A stretch of 14,247 nucleotides of DNA from DATKZS01 sp035527835 [NCBI: bacterium] (GTDB taxonomy: Bacteria > RBG-13-61-14). Both the position numbers and the translations under genes were made by a program. The notes under the pieces were generated by a model. That model was given only the letters and a program-made list of their open reading frames with translations, had not been told where the DNA came from and did not search any database. The DNA is taken from contig DATKZS010000179.1 in NCBI GenBank assembly GCA_035527835.1, positions 1 through 14,247 on the forward strand, written 5' to 3'. Positions 1 to 6,935 of the stretch are shown piece after piece (the first letter of the stretch is position 1; the number at the start of each line of letters is the position of its first letter).

Positions 1-1
1 G

Positions 2-769
2 CGGCAGCGCCAGGTCATAGACGAGCAGAACTCGCTGTCGGTTCAGGCCAGCGGGAACGCGGAAGAGGTCACCCGGGCCTCCTCCGAGATCAAGGAGCGG
101 GCCCACTCCACGCAGTACCAGATGGACGAGGTTGCCGTGGCCACCCAGGAGGCCGACACCACGCTGGGCGAGGTGTCCAAGATCATCCAGGACATGATGG
201 ACCACTCGGAGCTGATCTGGACCAAGATGGAGAACCTGGAGTCCAAATACCGGCGGATGGAGGAAGTGGTCAAGATCATTGACGACATCGCGGAGCGCAC
301 CGAGATGCTGTCGCTGAACGCGGCCCTGGAGGCCGGGACCAGGACCGAGGTCGGCGACCGCTTGTCGGTGGTGGCGACCGAGGTGCAGCGTCTCTCCGAG
401 CGGATCAGCGAGCAGACCGCGGACATCAGGGCGCTGTTCAACGAGATCCGCCGGGCGTCCATGGAAATGGCCCAGGCCATTGACGTGGCCCGGGCCCGCG
501 CCCAGGAAGGTCCGCAATGGCTGAAACGGCTCACGGACAGCCTCAGGGGCATCGAGAACCGCGCCCGCGCCGCGGCCGGGTCCATGGCCGAGATCGTGAA
601 CATGACCGGGGAGCAGGGCCAGGCCCTGGAGCAGATGAAGATCCTGATCTCGGAGATCCAGGCCGTGGCTTCCGTCATTGACGAGGTCAGCGCCGGGGCC
701 GAGTCAACCATGGAGCGGCTGAACAGCCTGGCCGGACACCTGAGGCAACTGGTGGAGGAAAAGGGCTAA
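2..769 (+). CDS. Methyl-accepting chemotaxis-type protein, C-terminal part (5' end outside window)
   Basis: The reading frame is open from base 2 to the TAA at 767-769, giving 255 residues of a longer protein whose start lies upstream. The whole piece is a long amphipathic helix typical of the cytoplasmic hairpin of chemoreceptors, which arrange CheA and CheW in signalling arrays. The hairpin tip is recognisable at about residues 91-126: a stretch reading IIDDIAERTEMLSLNAALEA, followed by VVATEVQRLSERI. The register matches the E. coli Tsr tip without gaps, but several normally invariant positions differ. Tsr F373 is Glu here, N376 is Glu, R388 is Thr, and the usual EAARAGE reads EAGTRTE. The sensory, membrane and HAMP parts are not in the window. 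The MCP signalling fold is well supported, but coupling to CheA/CheW is doubtful. The gene converges on the coiled-coil gene that ends at 901. Confidence 0.85.
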   Translation, partial: RQRQVIDEQNSLSVQASGNAEEVTRASSEIKERAHSTQYQMDEVAVATQEADTTLGEVSKIIQDMMDHSELIWTKMENLESKYRRMEEVVKIIDDIAERTEMLSLNAALEAGTRTEVGDRLSVVATEVQRLSERISEQTADIRALFNEIRRASMEMAQAIDVARARAQEGPQWLKRLTDSLRGIENRARAAAGSMAEIVNMTGEQGQALEQMKILISEIQAVASVIDEVSAGAESTMERLNSLAGHLRQLVEEKG

Positions 770-812
770 AGAGATTGCTCCGGGGCCGGCCGGGCCGTGA
801 CCATCAGTATTC

Positions 813-887
813 TTCAAACGCCAAGGCGCCAAGGCGCAAAGAAAAAATAAAAAAATATCTTTGCGCCTTGGCGCCTTGGCGTTTGAA
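813..887. repeat. Perfect 30-base inverted repeat with arms of tandem 8-mers (family A)
   Basis: Arms at 813-842 and 858-887 are exact reverse complements over 30 bases, separated by a 15-base centre made only of A and T. Each arm is built from three 8-base units (ACGCCAAG, GCGCCAAG, GCGCAAAG). The element sits between two convergent genes that stop at 769 and 901. No T-run follows the stem on either strand, so it is not a textbook rho-independent terminator, although it could stop or protect both transcripts. A related copy begins at 14149. Confidence 0.9.
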
Positions 888-900
888 TTATCGCCTGAAA

Positions 901-2493
901 TCAGGGAGCGCTCTGATTGAGCATGGAGACGATGCTTTGCAGGGCGAAGTCCAGGACCTGTTCGGCGCCCGTGAGCGTTTTGTGGATTGACCGCGCTCCT
1001 TGCCTGGCCGCTTCGATCCCCTTGATCGCCGGCGTGTAATTGATCTCCTCCTCGATCTCGGCCTTGATGATCAGCGCGTCACGGATGACCCCCCGCGTCC
1101 GCTCGATCTTTTCGGCGTCAATCTCGGGGCCGCCCGTTTCCAAAAAGCGCACGATCACGTTCCATTGCTCGGGGATGATGAAGGGCTTGACCTTGTTCCA
1201 GAGCGCGGGCTGGTCCGCGAACAGGAACGCGCGGATTTTTTCCAGGCAATAGTCCGTGTCGGCCAGCCGGGCTTCCAGGCGGGACTCCCGCTCCCGCTGC
1301 TCCTTTAAGCGGGCCAGGGCCTCGAGGTCCGCCGCCAGGCTCGCGCGGATGCGCGGCTCCAGCTCCGACCGGATCTTCTTGATGATCTCGAGTTGCACCT
1401 GCGCGCTGATGCCGGGCGCGGCCGGCGGCGCCGGCGCGGCCGCGGCCCGCGGTTCGGACGACATGCCTCCCTCGGGGACCTGCTCCCCGGCGGCCCCGCC
1501 CAGCTCCTTTCTCAACTCCTCTTCCAGCACCGGGGTCAACATGGTGCGCAGGTCCTGCTTCACCTCTTCCCGCACCTCGTCCCACAGCTCCTTGCGCAGC
1601 TCCTCGCGGACCTCGTCCCGGCAACTCTGTTCCAAGGTCCGGCGGATGCGGTCGCGCTCCACCGCCGTGATCTCCGCGGCCACCTTCTCATGGATCGCCG
1701 GGTACAACTCCTCCCGCATCCGGGCCTCCAAGACGGCCCGAAGGTCTTCTTCAACCTCGCCCTGCAATTCGCTCCTAATCTGGGCCGCCACCTCGGGCCG
1801 GAGCTCCGAGTGGAGCTGCTCGCGGACCTCCTCGCAAACCACCGGCCAGAGCCGGGCCCGGAGGTCGTTTTCCACCTCGTCCTTGATCCGCTCCTCAACG
1901 TGGCGCCGGATCTCCTCCATGGAGATGTCCCGGCCCGGCGGGACCGCGTCCGCCAGCCACGCGGGGGCGGCCGGCGCCACTTCTTCAGGGGCGTAAGGGT
2001 CCGCCAGCTCGCTCATGATCCGCTCGTCCGCGTCCTCCAGGTTCAGGTCCCGGCCCGGCCCCAGCCGCGGCCTCGCGCCTGGCAATGACGGCCCGCCGCC
2101 CGCATCATGCCCGCCCTCCTCCGGAGCGCTCCCGCCGGAACCGGGACCGGGCCCGTCCATGGCATGGTCGTAGCGCAGGTACTCCTTGATGACCTCGTCA
2201 AACGACGGATCAAAGCCCCGCGGCAGCTCGACCTTGACCCCGATCTCCGCGGCCTCCTCGATCATCCGCGAGAACACCCGCGAGAAGACGTGGTCGGGCA
2301 CCGAGTATTCCTGGCGCACCCATTGATAAAACTGGCTGGTGTCGAGGCGGTCATCCTTGAAAGATACCGGGACCACCTGCTTCACGAAATGGCCGATCAT
2401 GGGGTCGGGCATGTAGTCGCGGAAGCCTAAGGAGCGGCAGGCCCGGTCCAGGGCGGTGGTAAGGATCAAGATTTTTTCGCGGGCGTCCGGCAT
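901..2493 (-). CDS. Coiled-coil protein of unknown function, 530 residues
   Basis: I do not recognise this as a characterised family. The N-terminal 110 residues look globular and mostly helical. A Gly/Pro-rich linker follows (about 113-180). Residues 193-331 form a highly charged, nearly uninterrupted helix with repeated short motifs such as EVREEL, EVEEDL and EELRKEL. A second Ala/Pro-rich linker (about 332-362) leads to another charged helix (363-410) and a helical C-terminal domain (411-530) with aromatic residues. No signal peptide or membrane segment is seen, so it is probably cytoplasmic. A role as a scaffold or oligomerising protein is inference from shape only. The ATG at 2493 has only a weak GGAACG-like ribosome site, but a good promoter candidate lies just upstream. 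It follows the C39-like gene by 65 bases on the same strand. Confidence 0.8.
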   Translation of the reverse strand: MPDAREKILILTTALDRACRSLGFRDYMPDPMIGHFVKQVVPVSFKDDRLDTSQFYQWVRQEYSVPDHVFSRVFSRMIEEAAEIGVKVELPRGFDPSFDEVIKEYLRYDHAMDGPGPGSGGSAPEEGGHDAGGGPSLPGARPRLGPGRDLNLEDADERIMSELADPYAPEEVAPAAPAWLADAVPPGRDISMEEIRRHVEERIKDEVENDLRARLWPVVCEEVREQLHSELRPEVAAQIRSELQGEVEEDLRAVLEARMREELYPAIHEKVAAEITAVERDRIRRTLEQSCRDEVREELRKELWDEVREEVKQDLRTMLTPVLEEELRKELGGAAGEQVPEGGMSSEPRAAAAPAPPAAPGISAQVQLEIIKKIRSELEPRIRASLAADLEALARLKEQRERESRLEARLADTDYCLEKIRAFLFADQPALWNKVKPFIIPEQWNVIVRFLETGGPEIDAEKIERTRGVIRDALIIKAEIEEEINYTPAIKGIEAARQGARSIHKTLTGAEQVLDFALQSIVSMLNQSAP

Positions 2494-2518
2494 GGAATCG
2501 CGTTCCGTGGTTCTTATC

Positions 2519-2547
2519 TATTTAGCATAGCCCAGGAAAAATTTCAA
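2519..2547 (-). promoter_or_regulatory. Candidate sigma70-type promoter for the coiled-coil gene
   Basis: On the minus strand, TTGAAA (2547-2542) is followed after exactly 17 bases by TAAATA (2524-2519). A TG lies one base ahead of the -10 hexamer, giving an extended -10 form. Transcription would begin about 20 bases before the ATG at 2493. The site occupies the 65-base gap after the C39-like gene, suggesting that the coiled-coil gene can be transcribed on its own. The -10 matches the consensus at only three of six positions. Confidence 0.4.
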
Positions 2548-2558
2548 TATGGTAAAGC

Positions 2559-3308
2559 CTACTTGCGGCCGATCCGGAGCGCGGCCCGGTCGGTGCCCGC
2601 CGCCTCGAACGCCGCGCGGAGCGCCGCCACGTCAGCCTGGCGGTGCGGGCCCGCGGCCGGATCGTGGTAACGCACCGTGTTGCCCGCGTGGCCGGTCAGG
2701 ACCACGTTGTAGCGGCAATAGGGCAGCGACGGGGCATGGCGCAGGACCTGGCGGCTCACCGCCAATACGACCAGGTCTCCCACGTCGAACCATTCCAGGG
2801 CCTCGTCAAAAACGGCCGGGCGCTCCTGGAAATTCTCCTCCTTCAAGTACGGCAGCGCCCATTGCAGGGCCTCGCGGTCAATGCGCTTGCCGGCCTCCGC
2901 TCCATATCTTTCCTGGGCCTTGCCCGCGGCAAGCTCGGCGTAGGGAGTCTGGGCCTGGAGCACGGCGCGGCAGCCCTTCTGCAAGAGGATGGGGATGAGC
3001 TGGGCCTCGAAGGTCCAGAAGCCCTCCCGGTGGCACACCATCTCCGCAACGTCGGTGCAGGGGGAATGCTCTTCCGGCTCGAAGTAACCCAGCGCCATGC
3101 GGGCGCAGGCCACGCCGGCGTCAAGGTCCGAGCGCTCGGAGTAGTAGGGAATCGGAAGGAGCGTGGCGCGCTGATCAGAGGCCGCCGCCGCAAACGCGCC
3201 CAGAGCCGTCGGCGCTCCCGCCGCCAACGCCAGGAACTCTCTCCTTCCGAGTGCGCGGGCCCCTTCGGAAACAGACCCATCCTGACCGTGATCCTTCAAG
3301 TCCCTCAC
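2559..3308 (-). CDS. Tat-exported C39-like peptidase-fold protein, probably inactive
   Basis: The N-terminus carries a twin-arginine signal: GRREFLALAAG followed by an Ala-rich hydrophobic stretch, predicting export of a folded protein. The rest resembles the papain-like C39 peptidase fold. The usual D-C-G-x-A motif around the catalytic Cys appears as DAGVACARM, with Ala in the Cys position (about residue 64 from the GTG start). The later motif that normally reads H-x-V-V-x-x-G reads YNVVLTG, so the catalytic His is also missing. The Asp of the DP motif (YHDPAAG) remains. It is therefore likely a binding or structural relative, not a peptidase. No ATG start is available. GTG at 3308, with GAGG six bases ahead, is preferred; TTG at 3299 or 3320 are alternatives. 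The start lies inside a 7-base tandem repeat. The gene follows the DUF2961 gene on the same strand. Confidence 0.72.
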   Translation of the reverse strand: MRDLKDHGQDGSVSEGARALGRREFLALAAGAPTALGAFAAAASDQRATLLPIPYYSERSDLDAGVACARMALGYFEPEEHSPCTDVAEMVCHREGFWTFEAQLIPILLQKGCRAVLQAQTPYAELAAGKAQERYGAEAGKRIDREALQWALPYLKEENFQERPAVFDEALEWFDVGDLVVLAVSRQVLRHAPSLPYCRYNVVLTGHAGNTVRYHDPAAGPHRQADVAALRAAFEAAGTDRAALRIGRK

Positions 3309-3356
3309 CTCATGCCTCAAGCCTCACGCCCCAAGCCTCAAGCCCCACGCCCCATT
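3301..3356. repeat. Tandem 7-base repeat, CCTCAAG type (family B)
   Basis: Eight consecutive 7-base units run from TCCCTCA to CCCCATT, with CCTCATG, CCTCAAG, CCTCACG, CCCCAAG, CCTCAAG and CCCCACG between them. CCCATT-type units continue for about ten more bases. No mirrored arm is seen, so this is a one-sided tandem tract. It fills most of the gap between the DUF2961 stop (3368) and the C39-like gene, and it overlaps the latter's start codon and ribosome site. Confidence 0.75.
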
Positions 3357-3367
3357 CCCATTCCCAT

Positions 3368-5041
3368 TCAACGTTTCCAGACCTCGCGGGCCGCGAGGTC
3401 CGGCTCGGTGGCGTCGTCGCCGCCGCCCGGCGCGGCGTACCAGAAGGCCGTGGCGTTCACGTCAATGGTCGTGTCGCGGTGGTGATAGATCTCCATGTCG
3501 AAGCGGAGGCCCGACTCGAAGGGAATGGCGTCGAGTATCTGCCAGCGGTACTGGGAGACGATGGCGGCGCGTCCGGTGGCGTTGGAGACGGCCTCCCACA
3601 GCCAGGGCACGGTCAGGACCTGGGGCGCCGCCAGCCACTCGCGCGTGGGCAGGCTCACGCCGTGATAGGCGTGGGTGAACTTGAAATACTGCACGCACCA
3701 GGCATAGCCGAAATAGTCCTCCGTCCCCGTGCCGAAGATGGAGGGGAACTGGTCTTGGTCCACCCACACCTTCTCGTCGCCCTCGCCCCACCAGAAATAC
3801 TCCATCGGGTTGCGGACGTTCATCTCGAGGCCCACGAAATGGCCGCGGCCGTGGGCTTCCAACATGCGCATATCTGAAAAGGGACGGGTCCGGATCCCGT
3901 TCTTTTCGCGGTACGCCGCGTGGAAATAAAGCGTGTCGTCGTCCCACTCGCAAGGCGCGGTCACCACGGCGGCCCGGAGCTTCAGCCTTTCGCCCGACTC
4001 GTTTAGCAGGCTGAGCACCGCTTCCTCCCGAAACGGCATCACCCAGCGGCTTAGGAGCCTGGCCCCGTGCTCGGTGCGCTCGATCAGCGCGGGCAGCGAG
4101 CTCATCCCGTTGGCGCCGGGCGAGGTCCCGAAAAAATCGCCGAGCGGCGCGAGCGCCTGGGCCTGGGCCATGCCGTCCCATTGCATGGTGAGCAGCGTCT
4201 GGCCCAGCACCGCGTCCAGATACCTTTCATCGCCTGTCAGCTCGACCTGGAACATGACGATCTCGCGAGGGCCGGCGAGACGGAACAGCTCGCCCCGGGC
4301 CCCGGGCGCGAGCTCCGCCTCCACCTCGTGCTTCTCGCCGTCGGGCAGGGCGTTAAGCCCCGGGGCCGAAAGCGCCCTGGCCGCCGCCGCGATCTGATCG
4401 CCGAGCGCGTTCACCGCGTCCCACGAAAACGGCTGCACCCTGGTCCCGTCACGGTAGAGCCGCACGTCCACCTGGTAATACATGAGCGGCGGCTTGCCGC
4501 CCTTGCCCCCGCTCTTCGCCGCCGTCACTTTGACCGACTTGGAGAACGGGATCGGGAAGTACAGGTTGTAGCCCGTATTGCGCCGGCCCGCGAACGGATC
4601 GCCCCACGGCTCGACCTTCCCGGAGAGCAGGTCCGAGCCGTTGGCCTCGATCACCGGCCGCGCCATGCCGTCAATGTAAATCCGCCAGGTGACGCCCCAC
4701 GGGTTCGCGGACCACAGCCGCACAATGGCGCCCGGACCCGTGGCCTCGGCCATCACGTACTCCGTGCCCCGCTCCGTCTGTTCCTCGCGGAGAAAATGGC
4801 CCAGGTCGCCATTGGCCCACCACATCACCGTGGCCCCGTCCTTGATCGTGGTCCGCCGGTCATAACTTGAAAACTGCACCAGGCGCGTGCCCGCCGGGAA
4901 GGCCCGGCTCAGCGACTTTAATGACCTCATCTGCCCGACCAGGCCGCTAAGCGTGACCTCCTGCTCCTGGCCCAAAGCTGAAAGGGAAAAGAACAAGACG
5001 CCAAGCGATAATGAAATAACCAGGCAAGCCGCTTTCTTCAT
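3368..5041 (-). CDS. Exported DUF2961 / GH172-family glycoside hydrolase
   Basis: This 557-residue protein begins with a Sec signal peptide (KK, then a hydrophobic core, with likely cleavage after SALG). Its body matches DUF2961, now glycoside hydrolase family 172, whose characterised members act on alpha-D-fructofuranosides (including difructose dianhydride I) and alpha-D-arabinofuranosides. The hallmark GTGTEDYF motif is present. Its Glu lies exactly 21 residues after the Glu of WWGEGDEKVW, which matches, as I recall, the spacing of the acid/base and nucleophile pair in the founding enzyme. Activity is therefore likely, but the substrate cannot be read from sequence. The ATG at 5041 was chosen because a perfect AAGGAGG sits six bases ahead. 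The ATG at 5059 would place that site inside the coding region. The gene is downstream of the GT-C gene across a nested repeat element. Confidence 0.88.
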   Translation of the reverse strand: MKKAACLVISLSLGVLFFSLSALGQEQEVTLSGLVGQMRSLKSLSRAFPAGTRLVQFSSYDRRTTIKDGATVMWWANGDLGHFLREEQTERGTEYVMAEATGPGAIVRLWSANPWGVTWRIYIDGMARPVIEANGSDLLSGKVEPWGDPFAGRRNTGYNLYFPIPFSKSVKVTAAKSGGKGGKPPLMYYQVDVRLYRDGTRVQPFSWDAVNALGDQIAAAARALSAPGLNALPDGEKHEVEAELAPGARGELFRLAGPREIVMFQVELTGDERYLDAVLGQTLLTMQWDGMAQAQALAPLGDFFGTSPGANGMSSLPALIERTEHGARLLSRWVMPFREEAVLSLLNESGERLKLRAAVVTAPCEWDDDTLYFHAAYREKNGIRTRPFSDMRMLEAHGRGHFVGLEMNVRNPMEYFWWGEGDEKVWVDQDQFPSIFGTGTEDYFGYAWCVQYFKFTHAYHGVSLPTREWLAAPQVLTVPWLWEAVSNATGRAAIVSQYRWQILDAIPFESGLRFDMEIYHHRDTTIDVNATAFWYAAPGGGDDATEPDLAAREVWKR

Positions 5042-5076
5042 CCCAAACCTCCTTGACATGGAAATTATTTAGAACT

Positions 5077-5216
5077 GGCTTCATAACCAGGACAACCATC
5101 TCAGATTAAAAGATTATTAACAAGGATGTTCAGGATTTCCAGGATGATTCCCGGTTTTCTTAATCCTGAACATCCTGAATATCCTTGTTGAAAATTCTTG
5201 TCGGGGTTATGAAACC
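5077..5216. repeat. Nested two-layer inverted repeat with 9-base tandem arms (family C)
   Basis: The inner arms, 5119-5147 and 5161-5189, match at 25 of 29 positions. They consist of three 9-base units (AACAAGGAT, GTTCAGGAT, TTCCAGGAT). The outer arms, 5077-5095 and 5198-5216, match at 16 of 19 and share TTCATAACC and GACAA. The element fills the 208-base gap between the GT-C stop at 5250 and the DUF2961 start at 5041, so any promoter for the latter must lie in or beside it. No flanking target duplication was seen. Confidence 0.85.
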
Positions 5217-5249
5217 GCCTCTAATCAGGCCGCGGGGCGACACCCGGCC

Positions 5250-6923
5250 TCACTTCCCCGCCTTCCGGACCATGATCTGATAATTCCCGAGCCGCTCCCC
5301 CCGGTCGTAATTGGCCGCCAGGTATCCCTCGATGGCCAGCTTCTCTTCGGTCTGCGCCACGTGCCTGATGGCATCGCCCTCCATCTTGACCACGGCGATC
5401 CGCGGCCGGTTCCGGTCCAGGTCGCGGATCACGCGCATCGCGATGTCGTGGTCGAAGATTTCAAAATAGAGGAAGGTGTCATAGGTCGCGGCCGGGCGCC
5501 GGGAGAGGTAGTAAATCAGTAGGTCCCAGGGGTAAACAAAAATTTTCTCGTCCGGCCCGGAATTTTTTTCGATCCAGGCGATGGTCTGTGTGAGCTCGCG
5601 GGCCTGCTCCGGCGATGTCCGCATCATGGTAAGGCCCGGGAGGCGTATCGGCGCGGTGTCGTTCCACCGAGGACCCTGGGCGTAAGATAGCTGCGGGACC
5701 GCGGCGTCCAGATATAAACCGGCGGCCATTACCGCTGTTAATGATACGCCGGCCAGGATGCGCGGCCCCGCTCCGCTTGCCCGCGACGTCCCCCACAGGT
5801 TTTGCAGGAACAGGCCCGCGAAGAAAGACGCGCCCACGCCCGCCATCAAGAGGTGGCTGAAGTCGAGCCCGGAAGAGACCCCCGCGATGAACAGCAGGAT
5901 CCCCGACACGCGCAGCAGCGTCCAGGGACCGCGCCGGCCAAAGGCCCCGCCCGGAGCGGCTTGGGCTTGCGGATGCACGAACAGCAGGAGCGTTAGCGCG
6001 GCCAGGCCGCAAAGGAGAGGTCCCGAGACCTGCGCCGGCATGAACGCCGCGGCCAGCGCGCCCGCGCCCATGATGGCCAGCCCCAGCGGCAGATAGAGCG
6101 CGGTCCGGCGTCTCACCACGGCGATGCAGATCCGAACCAGGCCGAGCCCCAGTATGAGGAGCAGGGCGGCGCCGGGCAGGAAGCGCAGGAAAAGCATGTT
6201 CTTCATCCGGCCGCTGCCCACCATGCAGGCCCAGGCCTCGATGAGCGCGTGGTCCATGGCGAGCCGGGCGAAAAATATCGCGGCGGGAAGGGCGAGGCCG
6301 AGGCCGGCCAGCAGCGCTTCCCTGTCCGCGTCGCGCCGCGGCCGGTTGCGGTTTGCGAGGTAAAGCGCCGTGAGCGTCAAGATGACCGCGGCGGGCGCCA
6401 TGCTCTGCTTGGCGCAGCCGGAAAGCGACGCGGACAATGCGCCCGCGAGCGTAAGCCACGGCCGGGGCCGGTCCAGCCGCGCGTCGAAAAACGCGAGCGC
6501 CACGATGAAGAAAAAGATCGAGTCCTGGTTGTAATGGGGAAACGACTCCAGCGCCGTGGTATAAGCGATGTAGATGATTCCCGGGACCAGGGAAAACGGA
6601 TAGCGAAGCCGGCGGCGCCCGATGGCGAGGGCGGCCGCCACCAGAGCGAGGCCCTGCGCCGCGGCGTAGAGCCGGCCCACGATCAGGTGGTGCCCGAACA
6701 GCCGCTCCAGGAGCGCCGCGATTTCATAGCCCGCCGGCGCCACCGGGTTGAAGAAGTCGCGGTAGATGGTGAGCCCCTGCGCGATCTCCCAGCCGTAAAA
6801 CGCCTGCACCGCTCCGTCCGCCGGGTTGAGCCCGCGGTTGCACAGGGCGAGGAGCCAGGCTGCGGCCGCCGCCATTATAATGAGCTCCGCCCGGCGCGGC
6901 GATGATTTCGGGGGGGCCGTCAT
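5250..6923 (-). CDS. GT-C membrane glycosyltransferase (PMT/ArnT-like)
   Basis: This 557-residue polytopic membrane protein has the layout of lipid-phosphate-sugar-dependent GT-C glycosyltransferases of the GT39/GT83 type. After an N-terminal membrane helix, the first outer loop reads NPADGAVQAFYGWEIAQG and then YRDFFNPVAPAGYE, matching the typical acidic motif followed by YRDFF and a Pro-containing stretch. A KQ pair follows in the CAKQSMAP segment. Several hydrophobic helices fill residues 70-420, and a soluble, probably periplasmic domain of about 130 residues ends the protein. Such enzymes move a sugar from a polyprenyl-phosphate donor to a protein, lipid or glycan outside the membrane; the acceptor here is unknown. 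Its start lies 12 bases after the nagB stop, indicating co-transcription with nagB. The ribosome site is weak. Confidence 0.8.
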   Translation of the reverse strand: MTAPPKSSPRRAELIIMAAAAAWLLALCNRGLNPADGAVQAFYGWEIAQGLTIYRDFFNPVAPAGYEIAALLERLFGHHLIVGRLYAAAQGLALVAAALAIGRRRLRYPFSLVPGIIYIAYTTALESFPHYNQDSIFFFIVALAFFDARLDRPRPWLTLAGALSASLSGCAKQSMAPAAVILTLTALYLANRNRPRRDADREALLAGLGLALPAAIFFARLAMDHALIEAWACMVGSGRMKNMLFLRFLPGAALLLILGLGLVRICIAVVRRRTALYLPLGLAIMGAGALAAAFMPAQVSGPLLCGLAALTLLLFVHPQAQAAPGGAFGRRGPWTLLRVSGILLFIAGVSSGLDFSHLLMAGVGASFFAGLFLQNLWGTSRASGAGPRILAGVSLTAVMAAGLYLDAAVPQLSYAQGPRWNDTAPIRLPGLTMMRTSPEQARELTQTIAWIEKNSGPDEKIFVYPWDLLIYYLSRRPAATYDTFLYFEIFDHDIAMRVIRDLDRNRPRIAVVKMEGDAIRHVAQTEEKLAIEGYLAANYDRGERLGNYQIMVRKAGK

Positions 6924-6935
6924 CTGAAGATCCGC

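Noticed and set aside
43-711. Long open frame on the minus strand opposite the chemoreceptor
   Set aside because: It mirrors a clear coiled-coil protein on the plus strand. Its translation is Ser/Arg-rich with no recognisable domain, as expected of an antisense frame in GC-rich DNA.
813-887. Rho-independent terminator
   Set aside because: The stem is strong but no T-run follows it on either strand; the A/T tract is in the loop.
775-990. Short plus-strand open frame over the family A element
   Set aside because: It encodes the repeat arms and the antisense of the coiled-coil protein's C-terminus. No ribosome site or domain supports it.
1256-2088. Two plus-strand open frames inside the 530-residue gene
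   Set aside because: Their translations are low-complexity Ser/Arg or Arg/Leu/His text, the antisense image of the EVREEL repeats. The minus-strand frame is longer, well composed and has a promoter candidate.
3301-3356. CRISPR array
   Set aside because: Units of seven bases are directly adjacent with no spacers, and no cas genes are present.
5066-5095. Promoter for the GH172 gene (TTGTCC, 18 bases, TAAATA)
   Set aside because: The hexamer match is weak and the -35 falls within the outer arm of the nested palindrome, so it cannot be separated from the repeat sequence.
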